Positions 63,584-64,000 of a stretch of 64,000 nucleotides of DNA are shown here, piece by piece. The stretch comes from an uncultured Mycobacterium sp. Its GTDB lineage: Bacteria; Actinomycetota; Actinomycetes; Mycobacteriales; Mycobacteriaceae. The notes below the pieces were generated by a model. That model had not been told where the DNA came from and did not search any database. It saw nothing but the letters and a program-made list of their open reading frames with translations. Position 1 is the stretch's first letter; each line of letters starts with the position of its first letter. The position numbers and the translations under genes were made by a program. The stretch covers positions 1-64,000 of the forward strand of contig FLQS01000029.1 in the NCBI GenBank assembly GCA_900078375.1, given 5' to 3'.

Positions 63584-64000
63584 TTATTGGTTGGCGGGCT
63601 TGGGCTTTCCCAGTCCGTGGCTTGTACCGCCAGACGGAGTTGACGACTTCGTTTTGGTAGTCCGGCTGTCGCCGCTCGGTTTCGTGCCTTGCTGATCGGC
63701 ATGCGCCTCAGAGACCTGCGTTGTCGATTTCCTCGCCATGGTTGCGGTCGACGGCTTACGTGTTGGCGCTGAGTTACCTGTCGCTGCTGCACTCTTGGTA
63801 GTGGACTGGCTGTCCGTTGATTGCAGTGCCGCCTGCACGCTAGCGGGCAGCGTGGTGGCCGAGTCGTTGCCGGGCAGTGAGATCGGGGGGCCACCGACAC
63901 CGTAGGGGCCTGCGGGGGTGGTTCCGAATGGTCGTCCGAACCCGGCCTCTTGTAGACCGTCGTCGAGGCCGGTCGGGATGGACAGCGCGAGGTTGTTTAG
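63584..64000 (-). CDS. C-terminal part of a low-complexity protein, runs off window
   Basis: An open minus-strand frame enters from the right edge and stops at 63584; 138 residues are visible. It begins LNNLALSIPTGLDDGLQEAG, then PFGTTPAGPYGVGGPPISLP, followed by a Ser/Thr/Lys-rich tail (RKSTTQVSEAHADQQG, TTKTKSSTPSGG) ending GKPKPANQ. The Gly/Pro part and basic tail suggest a secreted or surface protein, perhaps PE/PPE-like, but the diagnostic N-terminus lies outside. Confidence 0.5.
   Translation of the reverse strand, partial: LNNLALSIPTGLDDGLQEAGFGRPFGTTPAGPYGVGGPPISLPGNDSATTLPASVQAALQSTDSQSTTKSAAATGNSAPTRKPSTATMARKSTTQVSEAHADQQGTKPSGDSRTTKTKSSTPSGGTSHGLGKPKPANQ

Overview
The window is high-GC mycobacterial chromosome, most likely from a rapid-growing Mycolicibacterium/Mycobacterium. 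The gene order matches, from memory, the M. tuberculosis block running from comF-hpf-secA1 to the UPF0182 gene (about Rv3242c to Rv3193c), in inverted orientation. Actinobacterial markers support this: WhiB1, WhiB7, SigH-RshA, PdtaS, FasR, AdnAB, UvrD2, mycoredoxin, ribosomal protein bL37, DesA3 and a WS/DGAT-like protein. Many genes have a TANNNT -10 element 6-8 nt before the start codon, the typical mycobacterial leaderless pattern.

Layout. 1-912: left accessory edge with the N-terminus of a DUF222/13E12-type protein and a doubly broken alpha/beta hydrolase. 964-5920: comF, hpf, secA1 and a small Rv3235-family gene. 6098-11993: a lipid and energy block (WS/DGAT-like protein, Ppk2, DUF6912, then a ferredoxin-type reductase and the DesA3 desaturase, which share an unusual double palindrome upstream). 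12054-19065: aldo/keto reductase, RsgA, AroA, SRAP, aldehyde dehydrogenase, SDR and YbaK. 19076-24887: regulatory core (SigH-RshA, bL37, biotinyl protein, PdtaS, WhiB1, lipid kinase, GtrA). 24884-36727: GNAT, EntC, Gpm2, ParA/Soj, a beta-propeller membrane protein, RhlE, ferritin-like protein, MmpS-like protein, DUF3107, FasR, a DUF3152 metalloprotease-like protein, MoeZ and a TIGR02569 protein. 36724-49281: DNA repair and ion block (ATL protein, hydrolase, AdnA, AdnB, DoxX, K+ channel, NudC, mycoredoxin, UvrD2). 49296-52055: genes that look inserted relative to the M. tuberculosis order (a secreted SYTGG-repeat protein with a decayed partner, a DUF1254 lipoprotein, Tpx). 52127-61651: WhiB7 with its attenuator leader, ABC1 kinase, a ThiF-like protein, DUF2342, a Lon-like PDZ protease, UPF0182 and an RNase Z-like protein. 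61648-64000: a lipoprotein, initiator tRNA-Met with a strong terminator, then a gene-poor accessory tail with repeats, a truncated serine recombinase and the end of a low-complexity protein.

How the genes work together. Redox and stress sensing is dense: SigH/RshA, WhiB1, WhiB7, mycoredoxin, Tpx and PdtaS. A second theme is double-strand-break processing by AdnAB with UvrD2. A third is acyl-lipid metabolism: DesA3 and its reductase, the WS/DGAT-like protein and FasR.

Most unusual observations: an 84-bp in-frame insertion just after the adnA Walker A motif, made of a long palindrome flanked by 20-bp direct repeats; the identical operator architecture before the reductase and desA3; the SYTGG-repeat protein and its decayed copy; an inverted repeat over the DUF1254 start codon; and about 35-bp-spaced repeats next to the recombinase remnant beyond the tRNA.
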